Part shown: positions 53,118 to 61,861 of the stretch, piece by piece
Position numbering within the stretch: position 1 is the stretch's first letter
Layout of the letters: each line of letters starts with the position of its first letter
DNA from: Pseudomonas fluorescens HK44
Lineage (GTDB): Bacteria > Pseudomonadota > Gammaproteobacteria > Pseudomonadales > Pseudomonadaceae
Direction: 5' to 3'
Assembly (NCBI RefSeq): GCF_000217955.3
Contig: NZ_AFOY02000029.1
Coordinates: 1-64,000, forward strand
DNA length: 64,000 nt
Translations under genes and position numbers: made by a program
The notes under the pieces: generated by a model
The model's input: only the letters and a program-made list of their open reading frames with translations
The model's database searches: none
Told to the model about the DNA's origin: nothing

Positions 53118-53969
53118 TCAACTTAAATCACAAAACGCACGGCTGTCTCGCCGCATTGGCGATGTTAACAATCGCTCATCAAAAAACTTCAAGTGCCCGC
53201 ACGGACTCACCGGTAATGGCCAAGCATCTATTTTATGCGCTATATATTTGAATGCCAGGGAGCACTGAGAACGAGGAAAAGCATCGTATACAGCACGTTG
53301 TTTTCTCACAGCCTTGCGCATGCATTCATCATAAGGCACGGCACCAACATATTGTAAGATTACATCAAGAAAAAGATTCGTAGCACGGATCAACCTAGCA
53401 AAAAGGTTGACCCCTTCTTGGGGGCTTTGTGTCATGTTGACGAGTATGCGGAAACGATTGATGCCGTAAGAATGACTGAGTATTTTAATCAGCGCATAGG
53501 TGTTGGTAAGTGACGTTGGCTCGTCACATACGACCATCAACACTTCGCGGGATGCACGAATACAACTGATAACTGAACCACCTATACCGGAGGCCGTGTC
53601 GATGACCAGCACCTCGAGCTTCTCGTCGACATCACCAAAGGCTTGAATTATTCCGGCGTGCTGAGCAGACGTTAGATGACTCATGCTTTGGCAGCCCGAA
53701 GCTGCAGGAGCGATGCTGATTCCGCGAGGCCCTCGCAGAAGCACATCCTGCAGTTCGCACTGGCCCTTGATTACGTTGGCAAGGTTTTTTTTGGGGGCTA
53801 ATCCGAGTAAAACATCTACATTTGCCAGACCGAGATCAGCATCAAGCAGCATGACTTTTCGGCCACGCTCAGCCAATGCCAGGGACAGGTTTATTGCTAC
53901 ATTGGTCTTACCGACACCACCTTTGCCACCTGTCACAGCAATGACCTGCACTGGATGCATGCGGTTCAT
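53118..53969 (-). CDS. fleN: FleN/FlhG-like MinD-type ATPase
   Basis: The product is 283 residues with the P-loop VTGGKGGVGKTNVAINLSLA, VMLLDADLGLANVDVLLGL, VIDTASGIGGSVISC and VCDEPTSLTNTYALIKILSH. The C-terminal YDAFPRSQCSLAFKYIAHKI is typical of FleN, which counts polar flagella by restraining FleQ. FleN is normally a single chromosomal gene; this is an extra copy in accessory DNA. The last 25 residues after WPLPVSPCGHLKFF differ from the chromosomal form as I recall it. Confidence 0.88.
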   Translation of the reverse strand: MNRMHPVQVIAVTGGKGGVGKTNVAINLSLALAERGRKVMLLDADLGLANVDVLLGLAPKKNLANVIKGQCELQDVLLRGPRGISIAPAASGCQSMSHLTSAQHAGIIQAFGDVDEKLEVLVIDTASGIGGSVISCIRASREVLMVVCDEPTSLTNTYALIKILSHSYGINRFRILVNMTQSPQEGVNLFARLIRATNLFLDVILQYVGAVPYDECMRKAVRKQRAVYDAFPRSQCSLAFKYIAHKIDAWPLPVSPCGHLKFFDERLLTSPMRRDSRAFCDLS

Positions 53970-54214
53970 TTCTCTTACCTCTTAGTCACTTAGGGTTGTG
54001 ACCTTCTTCTGTCTTCGACATTTAATATAAGGCGGTTTTTCTGCCCTGATTGTGGTGAAGCACGATTTTATGTTTTGCTAATTTAAGCTGATCAAACTGA
54101 TTGTAAAATCCCGTCGATTTGCGCCTTAGTCCCTGTATTTTCTTCAAGCTATCCCGGATAACAAAACTGACGCATTAATGATAATCGTTTATTTTTTAAG
54201 TATCGTTTTAATTG

Positions 54215-54937
54215 TCAATTTCCTGGTGTTATCCAGCCTCTCACATTGTAATCTTCGTGCAGCTTACTAACTATTTTTGCGGCTTCTGATTTGCTTTTGT
54301 AAGGTCCAACGACAATAAAATCGTTTTCCAATCGAATTGTTGGTAAGTGCATTATCTTAATCGCTGCAGCAGATTTTTTACGGGTTAACGCGCTAGATAG
54401 CGTAATTTCTATCACCCAAATGGCGGCGATTTCGGTTAAGCGATTTTTATTCTTTGAATGCTTTATTAATGCGCTGCATTGAAAGCATAACTGATACGAT
54501 AGCGGCGTTAAAACCGGTCTGAGAGAGCAGAGATGAAACGGTTTTTCCGATACATTGCTAGCCGATTTTTTTCTGCGAAAAAACATCACTAGCAATCCCG
54601 CCAACCCTATAAATCCTCCTGCTACCAGCAGGTACCGTAACCAAACAGTCATGGAATTTATATCTCGAAAGTCAGCGTTATCTGATGTATTTTCTAAATC
54701 CGTAAATTTAGATGAGGTGAGAGTTCCTAGATTGCTTTGTAGATCGCCAAATTTCTGGCTTAGCAGTGTTCTTAAAGAGGCATCTTCAGCATGGTTAATT
54801 TCTAATGTACTGCTTGAATGTCCATGATTTTTCTCAGAGCACCACACAATAGTATTTTTTGTAAAAAATACCGCTACGAGTACTAATGCTTGTATGATCA
54901 ATCCAAGAATAATAATTTTTGAGTTTAGATTCCACAT
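54215..54937 (-). CDS. Two-membrane-segment protein with SPOR-like C-terminus
   Basis: The product is 240 residues with an N-terminal membrane segment (IIILGLIIQALVLVAVFF), a second at about 100-117 (YLLVAGGFIGLAGLLVMFF), a basic loop, and a C-terminal region FIVVGPYKSKSEAAKIVSKL then VRGWITPGN that resembles a SPOR peptidoglycan-binding fold. It is very AT-rich. Its place beside fleN and cheY suggests a link to cell pole or flagellum, but this is only inferred. Confidence 0.6.
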   Translation of the reverse strand: MWNLNSKIIILGLIIQALVLVAVFFTKNTIVWCSEKNHGHSSSTLEINHAEDASLRTLLSQKFGDLQSNLGTLTSSKFTDLENTSDNADFRDINSMTVWLRYLLVAGGFIGLAGLLVMFFRRKKSASNVSEKPFHLCSLRPVLTPLSYQLCFQCSALIKHSKNKNRLTEIAAIWVIEITLSSALTRKKSAAAIKIMHLPTIRLENDFIVVGPYKSKSEAAKIVSKLHEDYNVRGWITPGN

Positions 54938-55564
54938 AAAAACCCCCTATAGAACTCTGAAGTAGAGCAGTCTATCCAGGTCCATAGCAGGGCCTCTTCA
55001 TCGAACGATGGCCCCACGGAAAACGGCATTTTTTCAAGATTCACATCAATTTTTTTCAACGACCAGCGCCTTTAAGAGAAGTTTTCCGTCTCACAGGCGC
55101 ACCTCTCCTGCGATCAAAAACTGATTTTGAGCCATCCATAGGGCTTGATAGAGCAAACATCGTGGTCAGTTTCGTGGTGCTCTAACCAACCCTCTGCAAA
55201 GTTCCTTTGCCCTCGGATAATGCGACTCGATCAACGCAATCAAGCCATGGCCCAACCCGATCCATTTCAATCAGGAAACGTTCGCGGCGGGTCTGCTTAC
55301 GCTTGCCAGCGTACTCGACGTCGGAAAGGACATCTGCTTCATAGGTTCCACAGTTCGATTCGGAGGACATGCTATATCACCAGGTACAGCGGGCTTTTCA
55401 GGCCCCCCCAAGAAGTGGCATTTTAGCATCAAACTGGGGGGGGGCGTAATATTGGCGTCAATATAAAGACAAGTTTCTGATGAAAGACCGACATCATCGA
55501 GGGCTTCTATCGCTATCCAGCGGCGCCTCTCTAGGGATGGTCTGAAATAGCCATGTGTGCTTTT
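54938..55564. other. Gene-free stretch with IS5 remnant
   Basis: Apart from a decayed IS5 transposase segment (55190-55345) I find no gene. A frame from 55594 to 55271 runs through the edge of the composite transposon and is not a real gene. A poly-G run (ggggggg) occurs at about 55436. Confidence 0.4.
55190..55345 (-). pseudogene. IS5 transposase fragment (decayed)
   Basis: The minus strand reads VLSDVEYAGKRKQTRRERFL, IEMDRVGPWLDCVD. This is the same segment as the IS5 relic at 8013-8400 (TFLDAEYAGKRKQTRKELFL, IEMDRVVPW), but more diverged. It is followed by unrelated sequence. Confidence 0.65.
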
Positions 55565-55764
55565 GGGGTCATGCCGAGATAAGGGAAAATTCACTCATTT
55601 GGTCTGCAACTACTTGTTGGGATTGAAAATTCCTGAGACAACGCGATTTGCGTGCGCGGCTTGTCCGAGGTGGCCCTCCATTCAGGAGGACTTGAGGAGG
55701 ATTGCACGGAACAACCGTTTGCGAAGCAAATGTCCTAATTTTTGCCTTAACTCGGCACGCCCCC
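55565..55764 (+). mobile_element. Tn3-derived miniature element, left (200 bp)
   Basis: The outer end is GGGGTCATGCCGAGATAAGG. The inner end, read backwards from 55764, is GGGGGCGTGCCGAGTTAAGG. The two are related inverted repeats of at least 20 bp and resemble Tn4651/Tn5041-type Tn3-family ends. It has no coding capacity. The 5-bp flanks of this piece alone (CTTTT and TTCAA) do not match, so it did not insert here as a lone unit. Confidence 0.72.
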
Positions 55765-55830
55765 TTCAACGCCTTGGTCGAGGAGCCCGACTTTGAGTGG
55801 GCATTCATCGACGGTACCTATCGCCAGTAG
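55765..55830 (+). pseudogene. IS5/IS427-type transposase fragment
   Basis: Directly at the inner end of the left miniature element the plus strand reads FNALVEEPDFEWAFIDGTY, ending at a TAG. This matches the first catalytic Asp region (DGT) of IS5-group transposases. Only 21 codons remain. Confidence 0.45.
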
Positions 55831-56044
55831 CGAAGGGGATTTGACCTGTCAGTTAAAGGTGTCTGGTCGTGACGAGCTAAGTCTTTTAGCTCAGGACTTC
55901 AATACGTTTACCGGAAAAGTGCGCCACTTGATCGGGGAGATGCTCGGCTCTGCCCAATCACTGGGGCTGGCGGCAGCGTATCTGCGAGATAACGCCGGTG
56001 TGGCCCAGCAGCAAAGTGCTCAGCAGTCGCAACAGATGGAGCAC
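55829..56044 (+). pseudogene. Methyl-accepting chemotaxis protein fragment
   Basis: The frame encodes a HAMP end and start of the signalling coiled coil: SEGDLTCQLKVSGRDELSLL, AQDFNTFTGKVRHLIGEM, then VAQQQSAQQSQQM. The sensor part and the methylation and CheA-contact regions are missing. Confidence 0.65.
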
Positions 56045-56097
56045 CGTTGTCCAGAGAATGCAGCTAGCTCGCTATTGGCTCTGGCGAGCGGTGGGCC

Positions 56098-57369
56098 TTA
56101 CCAGAGCGCTAAGGTGTAGCCCAGAATCAGGCGATTCTCGTCAATATCCGTTGTGAGGCCATTACCAGATCTAAAAGTCACGTTACGCCAGCGTAGGTTC
56201 AGCCCCTTTAGGCTACCACTCTGCACGACGTAGGCGAGGTCAGTATCGCGTTCCCACTCCTCGCCGCTGCGAGTCGTCGCTGTCCTGACATTACGGCCGT
56301 CGACGTAGCGGGTCATGAAAGTTAGTCCGGGAATACCTTGGGCGACGAAGTCGTAGTCATACCGTAGTTGCCAGGAGTCCTCCTCGGCTCGAGTGAAGTC
56401 GTTTAGGGTCACCAGGTTGACCACGTAGGCCGCTCCGCCGTTGAGGAAGGGGAAGGCACTATCGCCGGATAAGGATTGCCAGGCCGCGCTGACCTTATGG
56501 GCGCCGTGGCTGAGACTGAATATGCCGTTGAGATTTTGGTTGTCGATCTCACCCGCGCGCTGTCTTCCATCGCCGCTGCTGTCGAAGTAACGGATATCGC
56601 TGCGCAGGCTGAAACCACCGGGCAGCGATTGGCTATGCACCAGACCGATGTAATGCTGACGGTAAATCTGATCGAGTTGACCATAATAGTAGCTGATGGC
56701 GAGCTGCGGACTGATTGCGTAGCTGCCCCCGGCAAAGTCGAAGTGATCGCTGCTGGCAGCGCCGTAACCGATGTCGTCATTGCTCGACGAGTCGCGCAGA
56801 TTGGTGCGGGTCAAGCGGCCGCCGTCGACAGTCAGACCCTCCACGTCCAGGGAAGTAAACATGCCGCCCTGGAAAGTCGAGGGGAGCAAGCGGGTGTCGT
56901 TGTAGATGGCAATCGGCAGCAATGGCTGCAAGGTGCCCAGACGCAGCACGCTCTTGGAGACGCGTAGCTTAGCAGTCAAGCCCAGCGTGCTGAACTCGTC
57001 GGCCGGTTCGTGGCTGTCGGGGCCATATGGCAGCAGACCGGTTCCCCGCCGGTCAGGGCTGGAGTCGAGCTTGACCCCCAATTTCCCGAGGGCATCGAGG
57101 CCAAATCCGAGCGCGCCATCAGTGTAGCCAGACTCGACCCGCGCCGTGAAGCCCTGGGCCCATTCAGCGGCCATGGCCTGCCGTGCATTGTCCTGACGGA
57201 AATCGCGGTTGAGGTAGAAGTTGCGCATTTCAATCCGGGCCTTGCTATCATCGATGAAGCCGGCCGCCATGGCCGCAGAAGCCATAAACAGATAGGGGGC
57301 GGCGAACAAGCACGCGAGTGGGCGCGATCCAATCAATTGGATGTGGTTCATTGTTTTTATTCTCGACAT
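56098..57369 (-). CDS. OprD family outer-membrane porin
   Basis: The product is 423 residues: a signal peptide ending MASAAMA, then AGFIDDSKARIEMRNFYLNR, the typical OprD start, and repeated beta-strands (for example AAEWAQGFTARVESGYTDGA; LRYDYDFVAQGIPGLTFMTR). It ends LILGYTLALW with a terminal aromatic residue. OprD channels take up amino acids or aromatic acids. An alternative ATG at 57351 has a somewhat better ribosome site. With the downstream-facing MFS and amidohydrolase genes on the same strand it forms an uptake cassette. Confidence 0.9.
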   Translation of the reverse strand: MSRIKTMNHIQLIGSRPLACLFAAPYLFMASAAMAAGFIDDSKARIEMRNFYLNRDFRQDNARQAMAAEWAQGFTARVESGYTDGALGFGLDALGKLGVKLDSSPDRRGTGLLPYGPDSHEPADEFSTLGLTAKLRVSKSVLRLGTLQPLLPIAIYNDTRLLPSTFQGGMFTSLDVEGLTVDGGRLTRTNLRDSSSNDDIGYGAASSDHFDFAGGSYAISPQLAISYYYGQLDQIYRQHYIGLVHSQSLPGGFSLRSDIRYFDSSGDGRQRAGEIDNQNLNGIFSLSHGAHKVSAAWQSLSGDSAFPFLNGGAAYVVNLVTLNDFTRAEEDSWQLRYDYDFVAQGIPGLTFMTRYVDGRNVRTATTRSGEEWERDTDLAYVVQSGSLKGLNLRWRNVTFRSGNGLTTDIDENRLILGYTLALW

Positions 57370-57586
57370 GATTTTTTAAGAAGGGGCAATGCTTAGTGCG
57401 GGCGGCCCCGGCTGCACCGATTACAGTCATTGAGCTTATGAACTGCGCGAGTAGTGGACACGCGACAGTTCGGCATCGAAGGGCCTTACGATTAATGCAG
57501 ACTAACGATGGCGACTCACTGTCTTCAGCCCCTTCGAGGTGCGCACAAGATCAGCTTCCACCACCGGTATAGTCGATGGCCTTCGC

Positions 57587-58954
57587 CTACAGGCCTTGAG
57601 TGGCCGCACGGCTGCGGGGCACGGCGGCATTCGCCGGTTGCACCGCTGGTTCCACTGAGCCTCCATCATCGACGACCTCAAGATGTACCTTGTGCGTACG
57701 ATCGGTCAGGAAAAAGGCCGCTACCAAGCCAAGGACCACGGCAAACATCACGTAGAACACCGGTGCAATGGGAAGGCCAGTCGTGTGAATCAGCCAGGTC
57801 ACGATGAACTGGGCAAAACCACCGAAAACCATCACCGCAAGGTTGTATGCGAGCGCGAGACCAGTGGAGCGCACGCCGGCGGGGAATTGCTCCGCCACCG
57901 CAGCGGAGAACGGTCCGAAAAACACGGCGAGCAGCGTGCACAACACCACCTGCATAGTCATGAGTCGACCGAACGACGGTGCTGCATGTACCCAACTGAA
58001 CAATGGATACAAGACGACGAGGAGTCCGGCCGTCGCGGCAATGATCAACATCCTCCGACCAACGCGGTCGGACAGAGCCCCGAATACCGGCATCAGGAGC
58101 GTCAGTAGCGCGACGGCAATAACCTGAGCGGTAAAGGCTTCGGTCAGCGGCAAATTTAATTGCTGATTTGCAAAGGTCGGCATGTAGACAAGAATCACGT
58201 AGAAGCTAACGGTGCCGCACACGGTGAGCGCCATAACGGTAATCACCTCGCGCATATGATTACGCAGCATACGAACGAGCGACTGTTTTTCCTTCGGCGC
58301 TTGACGAGCTTCTAGGAAGGCATTGGTTTCCGACAGATGACGGCGTATCCACAAACCGACCGGGCCGATGATGAGACCGATAATGAAGGGAATGCGCCAG
58401 CCCCAGGCGTCAAGCGCCTCCGGCGATAATCCACGCGTAACCAGTGCGGTAATCGCGGCACCACAGAACACCGCTAAGCCCTGGCCGAACATCTGCCAAG
58501 AACCATAGAGTCCGCGGCGATTGGGCGGTGCACTCTCGATCAGGAAGGAAGTGGCACTTGCGAACTCTCCACCGGTAGCGAACCCCTGCAGCAACCGCGC
58601 GAACACGATGAGAAGTGGCGCGGCGACACCGATCGCAGCGTACGGCGGGGCAAATGCGATCAGCGCGATGGCCACTGTCATCATGCCGATGATCAGCTGC
58701 AGTGCGGCCTTGCGCCCCCTGCGGTCGGCGTAGATACCGAGTAGAACGCCGCCGACTGGACGCATGAAAAAGCCGACACCGAATGTCGCCGTTGTCATGA
58801 GTAACGAGCTGTATTCGCTTTCGGCGGGAAAGAACAGCCGCGAAATAACCACTGCGAGAAAGCCAAAGACGATGAAGTCGTACCATTCCAGCGCGTTACC
58901 GATAACGGCCGCAACAATCTGGCGCTTGGGGGGCGCTGCGTTTTGTTTGCTCAT
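57587..58954 (-). CDS. MFS transporter, metabolite:H+ symporter type
   Basis: From ATG 58954, behind GGAGAT, the protein has 455 residues and 12 membrane segments. The signatures of the metabolite:H+ symporter family are clear: NALEWYDFIVFGFLAVVISR, GIYADRRGRKAALQLIIGMM, and GALSDRVGRRMLII in the second half. Relatives import organic acids such as citrate, ketoglutarate, proline or shikimate. It lies between the amidohydrolase and porin genes on one strand, so it probably imports the amidohydrolase substrate. Longer starts upstream run into the amidohydrolase gene. Confidence 0.9.
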   Translation of the reverse strand: MSKQNAAPPKRQIVAAVIGNALEWYDFIVFGFLAVVISRLFFPAESEYSSLLMTTATFGVGFFMRPVGGVLLGIYADRRGRKAALQLIIGMMTVAIALIAFAPPYAAIGVAAPLLIVFARLLQGFATGGEFASATSFLIESAPPNRRGLYGSWQMFGQGLAVFCGAAITALVTRGLSPEALDAWGWRIPFIIGLIIGPVGLWIRRHLSETNAFLEARQAPKEKQSLVRMLRNHMREVITVMALTVCGTVSFYVILVYMPTFANQQLNLPLTEAFTAQVIAVALLTLLMPVFGALSDRVGRRMLIIAATAGLLVVLYPLFSWVHAAPSFGRLMTMQVVLCTLLAVFFGPFSAAVAEQFPAGVRSTGLALAYNLAVMVFGGFAQFIVTWLIHTTGLPIAPVFYVMFAVVLGLVAAFFLTDRTHKVHLEVVDDGGSVEPAVQPANAAVPRSRAATQGL

Positions 58955-59012
58955 GCTGCCATCTCCACAATAGACATTGTTTGTTGTTATAAATGTGAGT
59001 GATGAAAACGAT

Positions 59013-60221
59013 TTATTCGCTGAAGAACCGCTCACCAAGCGCCACCCAGAAGGCCGCGCCAGGTGCCAAACAGGCATCATTGAAGTCGTAATGAGGGTTG
59101 TGCACACTGCAAGGGCCGAGGTGCTCGCCAGCGCCGAAACCGTTGTCGCCGTTGCCAATGAGCAGGTAACAACCCGGGACCTGCTGCAAGATGAAGGCAA
59201 AATCTTCGCTACCGCTCAAAGGCGGGGAGTCATCCACTACCCGCGCCTCGCCTACCAGTTCGCGCGCGACCTCGACCGCGAGGCGAGTTTCATGCACGCT
59301 GTTCACCAGGACCGGATAACCGCGCTCGTAATGCACTTCGCTAGCAACGCCGAAGGCTGCAGCCTGCCCTTCGACCAGCCCCCGGATGCGCGCTTCGAGA
59401 AGATCACGTACTTCGGGCCGCAGGGCACGCACGCTCAGTTCGATCTCGGCCATTTCCGGGATCACGTTGTAGGTATTACCCGCGACGATACGCCCCACGC
59501 TGATGACCGCAGCGTCGATCGGATCGACGTTGCGACCAACGATGGTCTGCAAAGCGAGTACTGTCGTTGCGGCGGGCAGCATCGGATCAACGGCCAAGTG
59601 CGGCAGTGCACCGTGCCCACCCTTACCGTTGAAGCGGATCAGCACCCTATCGGACGAGGCCATGAAGGACCCCGAGCGAAAGCAGAAATGGCCTGTCGGG
59701 ACTCCTGGGTAATTGTGCATTGCGAAGACCGCATCGCAAGGAAAGCGTTCTAGCAGCCCCTCGTCGAGCATACGCCGCGCCCCGCCACCACCGCCCAGCT
59801 CTTCGGCCGGCTGAAAAATCAGATTCAACGTACCTCTGCCCGTCAGGCGTCCCTCTCGGTGCATGCGCCCGAACACTTCCGCGGCTCCTAGTAGCATCGC
59901 GGTGTGTCCGTCGTGACCACATGCATGCATTTGACCCTGCGTGCGGCTCGCCCAGGGCAGGCCGGTCAGTTCCTGAATCGGCAGCGCGTCCATATCAGCG
60001 CGGAGACCAAGCCTCGGCCCGCCCTCGCCCCAGCGCAAGGTGCCTACTACACCGGTAGTCGCGATTCCGGAATGCACCTCGTAGCCCCACTGCGCCAGGC
60101 AGTCAGACACCAGCCGGCTTGTCGCGAACTCGCTGAAGCCGAGTTCAGGATGCTGATGGATCGTATGCCGCCATGACTTCATCGCGGCTTCGTTAGGGGG
60201 AAACAAATCGAATGTATTCAT
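59013..60221 (-). CDS. M20 family amidohydrolase (hippurate hydrolase-like)
   Basis: From ATG 60221 (MNTFDLFPPNEAAM) the protein has 402 residues. Metal-binding motifs of the M20D group are intact: LRADMDALPIQE, MHACGHDGHTAMLLGAA, the FQPAEELGGGGGARRML glutamates, MHNYPG, KGGHGALPHLAVDP in the dimerisation domain, and the final SGSEDFAF and CSVHNPHYDFND. Such enzymes remove acyl groups from N-acyl or N-aroyl amino acids (for example hippurate). A start at 60260 is possible but would run through a palindrome that is probably an operator. Confidence 0.9.
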   Translation of the reverse strand: MNTFDLFPPNEAAMKSWRHTIHQHPELGFSEFATSRLVSDCLAQWGYEVHSGIATTGVVGTLRWGEGGPRLGLRADMDALPIQELTGLPWASRTQGQMHACGHDGHTAMLLGAAEVFGRMHREGRLTGRGTLNLIFQPAEELGGGGGARRMLDEGLLERFPCDAVFAMHNYPGVPTGHFCFRSGSFMASSDRVLIRFNGKGGHGALPHLAVDPMLPAATTVLALQTIVGRNVDPIDAAVISVGRIVAGNTYNVIPEMAEIELSVRALRPEVRDLLEARIRGLVEGQAAAFGVASEVHYERGYPVLVNSVHETRLAVEVARELVGEARVVDDSPPLSGSEDFAFILQQVPGCYLLIGNGDNGFGAGEHLGPCSVHNPHYDFNDACLAPGAAFWVALGERFFSE

Positions 60222-60230
60222 GCGCTGATC

Positions 60231-60250
60231 ATAAAACTTGCAGTGCTTAT
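60231..60250. promoter_or_regulatory. Candidate LysR operator
   Basis: ATAAAACTTGCAGTGCTTAT is an imperfect palindrome (8 of 10 positions match between halves). It lies between the divergent amidohydrolase and LysR genes, where LysR proteins usually bind. Confidence 0.4.
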
Positions 60251-60302
60251 TGGAAGGCATTACTTTTTCCGAGATGACAACTAAAAGGAATCACTAATTG
60301 CC

Positions 60303-61193
60303 ATGAAGGACCATCAGCTCAAAGCTCTGATTCAGGTCGCCGAATCCGGCTCAATCCGCGCTGCCGCGCGGGCAATGAACCTCAGCCAGAGTGCGCTAAC
60401 GAAAGCCCTGCGCGAGCTCGAGGATGACGTCAGCGCGGAACTACTCATGCGTAGCTACAAGGGCATCGAGTTCACTCCAGCGGGCAACGCGCTGTTGGTT
60501 CGCGCGCGCCTTGCTCATTCGACGCTTGACAAGGCGCGCGAGGAGATTCGGCTGTTGCGCGGCGGTGCTGGCGCTCGAGTAGCCATCGCCTTGACGCCGC
60601 TGGTAGCGGCAACGATCCTCCCGCCGGTCCTGACTGAATTCCGCAGTATTTATCCCGACGCAGCGCTAAGTCTCGAGGAAGGACTGTTAACGCACGCCAT
60701 ACCGGGCCTCCTAGAAGGCAGGCTCGATTTCGCGGTCGCGCTGGCTAACCCGCGGGATCTACCCTATGAGGTGAATTTTGAGCTGTTGATCGAGGTTCAT
60801 GCAGCGCCCACCGGCCGCCACGGTCACCCGCTAGCGAATGCGCAGACATGGGCAGAATTGAAGAATGCGAGTTGGGTGCTGAACCTCTCTGACGGGAGCT
60901 TGGGCAATCACCTAGTGCGGTGGCTCGCAGCCAACGGCATCGACGCTCCAGCGAACATGGTGTGCTGCGCCTCGCTGACCTTGATGCTTGAACTGATGCG
61001 CCGCACTGACCACATAGGCTTCGGACCAACAGCCTTGCTCGGCGATTCCTTATTTGGTGCCGGACTGCAGCAGCTCTCCGTCACTCCCCTGCCGCCACCT
61101 ATGTCACTCGGAATCCTGAGCTTGCGAGGCGTGCCACTGGGAACGTCAGCAAGAGTGCTGGCGGGGCTTTTCGCCCGCAGCCTTCGGAGATGA
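60303..61193 (+). CDS. LysR family transcriptional regulator
   Basis: The product is 296 residues: winged helix-turn-helix at the N-terminus (LIQVAESGSIRAAARAMNLS, SQSALTKALRELEDDVSAEL) and a periplasmic-binding-like effector domain (VAIALTPLVAATILPPVLTE; ALSLEEGLLTHAIPGLLEGR; LDFAVAL). It is divergent from the amidohydrolase, MFS and porin genes, the usual place of their regulator. The effector is probably the imported compound or its product. Confidence 0.92.
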   Translation: MKDHQLKALIQVAESGSIRAAARAMNLSQSALTKALRELEDDVSAELLMRSYKGIEFTPAGNALLVRARLAHSTLDKAREEIRLLRGGAGARVAIALTPLVAATILPPVLTEFRSIYPDAALSLEEGLLTHAIPGLLEGRLDFAVALANPRDLPYEVNFELLIEVHAAPTGRHGHPLANAQTWAELKNASWVLNLSDGSLGNHLVRWLAANGIDAPANMVCCASLTLMLELMRRTDHIGFGPTALLGDSLFGAGLQQLSVTPLPPPMSLGILSLRGVPLGTSARVLAGLFARSLRR

Positions 61194-61240
61194 CCCGCTG
61201 CGAGAACTACACTTTCGCAGCGTGGAGGGGAAATTATCTG

Positions 61241-61411
61241 CTACGCAGCAAGGTGTAGCTTTCTGATCAGATCAAGCGCCCCCCGCACCTCACCAGCCTG
61301 CTGTGGGTTGATTTCAAGATCACGACATAGCCTTTGCCAACCTGACAAAACTTCCAGCGTCTGCTCGATGATGTGATCCACTTTCAGAAATCTCGCAGAC
61401 TTTGGCAAGTG
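61241..61411 (-). pseudogene. Unidentified C-terminal gene fragment
   Basis: The minus strand encodes VDHIIEQTLEVLSGWQRLCR, DLEINPQQAGEVRGALDLIR, KLHLAA and a stop. It looks like the helical end of a real protein cut by the right miniature element. I cannot name the family. Confidence 0.4.
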
Positions 61412-61416
61412 TTTTA

Positions 61417-61632
61417 GGGGGCATGCCGAGATAAGGCAAAAATCAGGATATTTTCGTCGCAAGTGGATGATCTATAAAAATTTTATAGTAAACGTACTCT
61501 ACGTTTCACTGATGGATGGGCGCAGGACTCGACTTTTCCTCGCACGCCTGTCGCGTTGTCTCAGGAATTTTCAATCCCAACAAGTAGTTGCAGACCAAAT
61601 GAGTGAATTTTCCCTTATCTCGGCATGACCCC
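61417..61632 (-). mobile_element. Tn3-derived miniature element, right (216 bp)
   Basis: Read on the minus strand it begins GGGGTCATGCCGAGATAAGG, identical for 82 bases to the left element. It ends, read inward from 61417, as GGGGGCATGCCGAGATAAGG. The inner parts of the left and right elements differ, so they are two different miniature elements with the same outer end. Flanks of this piece alone (TTTTA and CTTTT or TTTTG) do not match exactly. Confidence 0.72.
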
Positions 61633-61861
61633 CTTTTGGCTGACTTCAGCTCTGCCAATTTTTGAATGCGGAAAATCGATCCAGAACGCTCAGATCATCC
61701 GCTTTTCCCTATGTTTTTAGCCGCAGCGGGCACCTCGCGGCGACCATTTCCCGCATTCCAGGCGCACCTATACTTGTGGTAGCCAGCAAATGCCGGCGCG
61801 CCATCCACAGGTTCAACGGGGCGAATAGCGTCACCAGTTGCGCGGCGTTCTTCATTAGCCC

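Larger units (their letters stand above)
55565..61632. mobile_element. Composite transposon bounded by inverted Tn3-family miniature elements
   Basis: The unit begins GGGGTCATGCCGAGATAAGG at 55565 and ends with its exact complement at 61632. About 82 bases are identical at the two outer ends (55565-55646 and 61551-61632). The direct 5-bp repeat CTTTT flanks it (55560-55564 and 61633-61637), as expected for Tn3-family transposition. Each end is itself a 200-216 bp element with its own inner inverted repeat. Passenger genes are a porin, an MFS transporter, an M20 amidohydrolase and a LysR regulator. No transposase is inside, so movement needs one from another element. The layout corresponds to TIME-COMP-type elements described in pseudomonads. 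Confidence 0.82.

Noticed and set aside
54215..54937. Naphthalene chemoreceptor (NahY-like) next to cheY
   Set aside because: The protein lacks the methyl-accepting signalling coiled coil; its C-terminus is SPOR-like.
55565..55764. Left miniature element as an independent insertion
   Set aside because: Its own 5-bp flanks (CTTTT and TTCAA) differ, whereas the flanks of the full 6-kb unit match.
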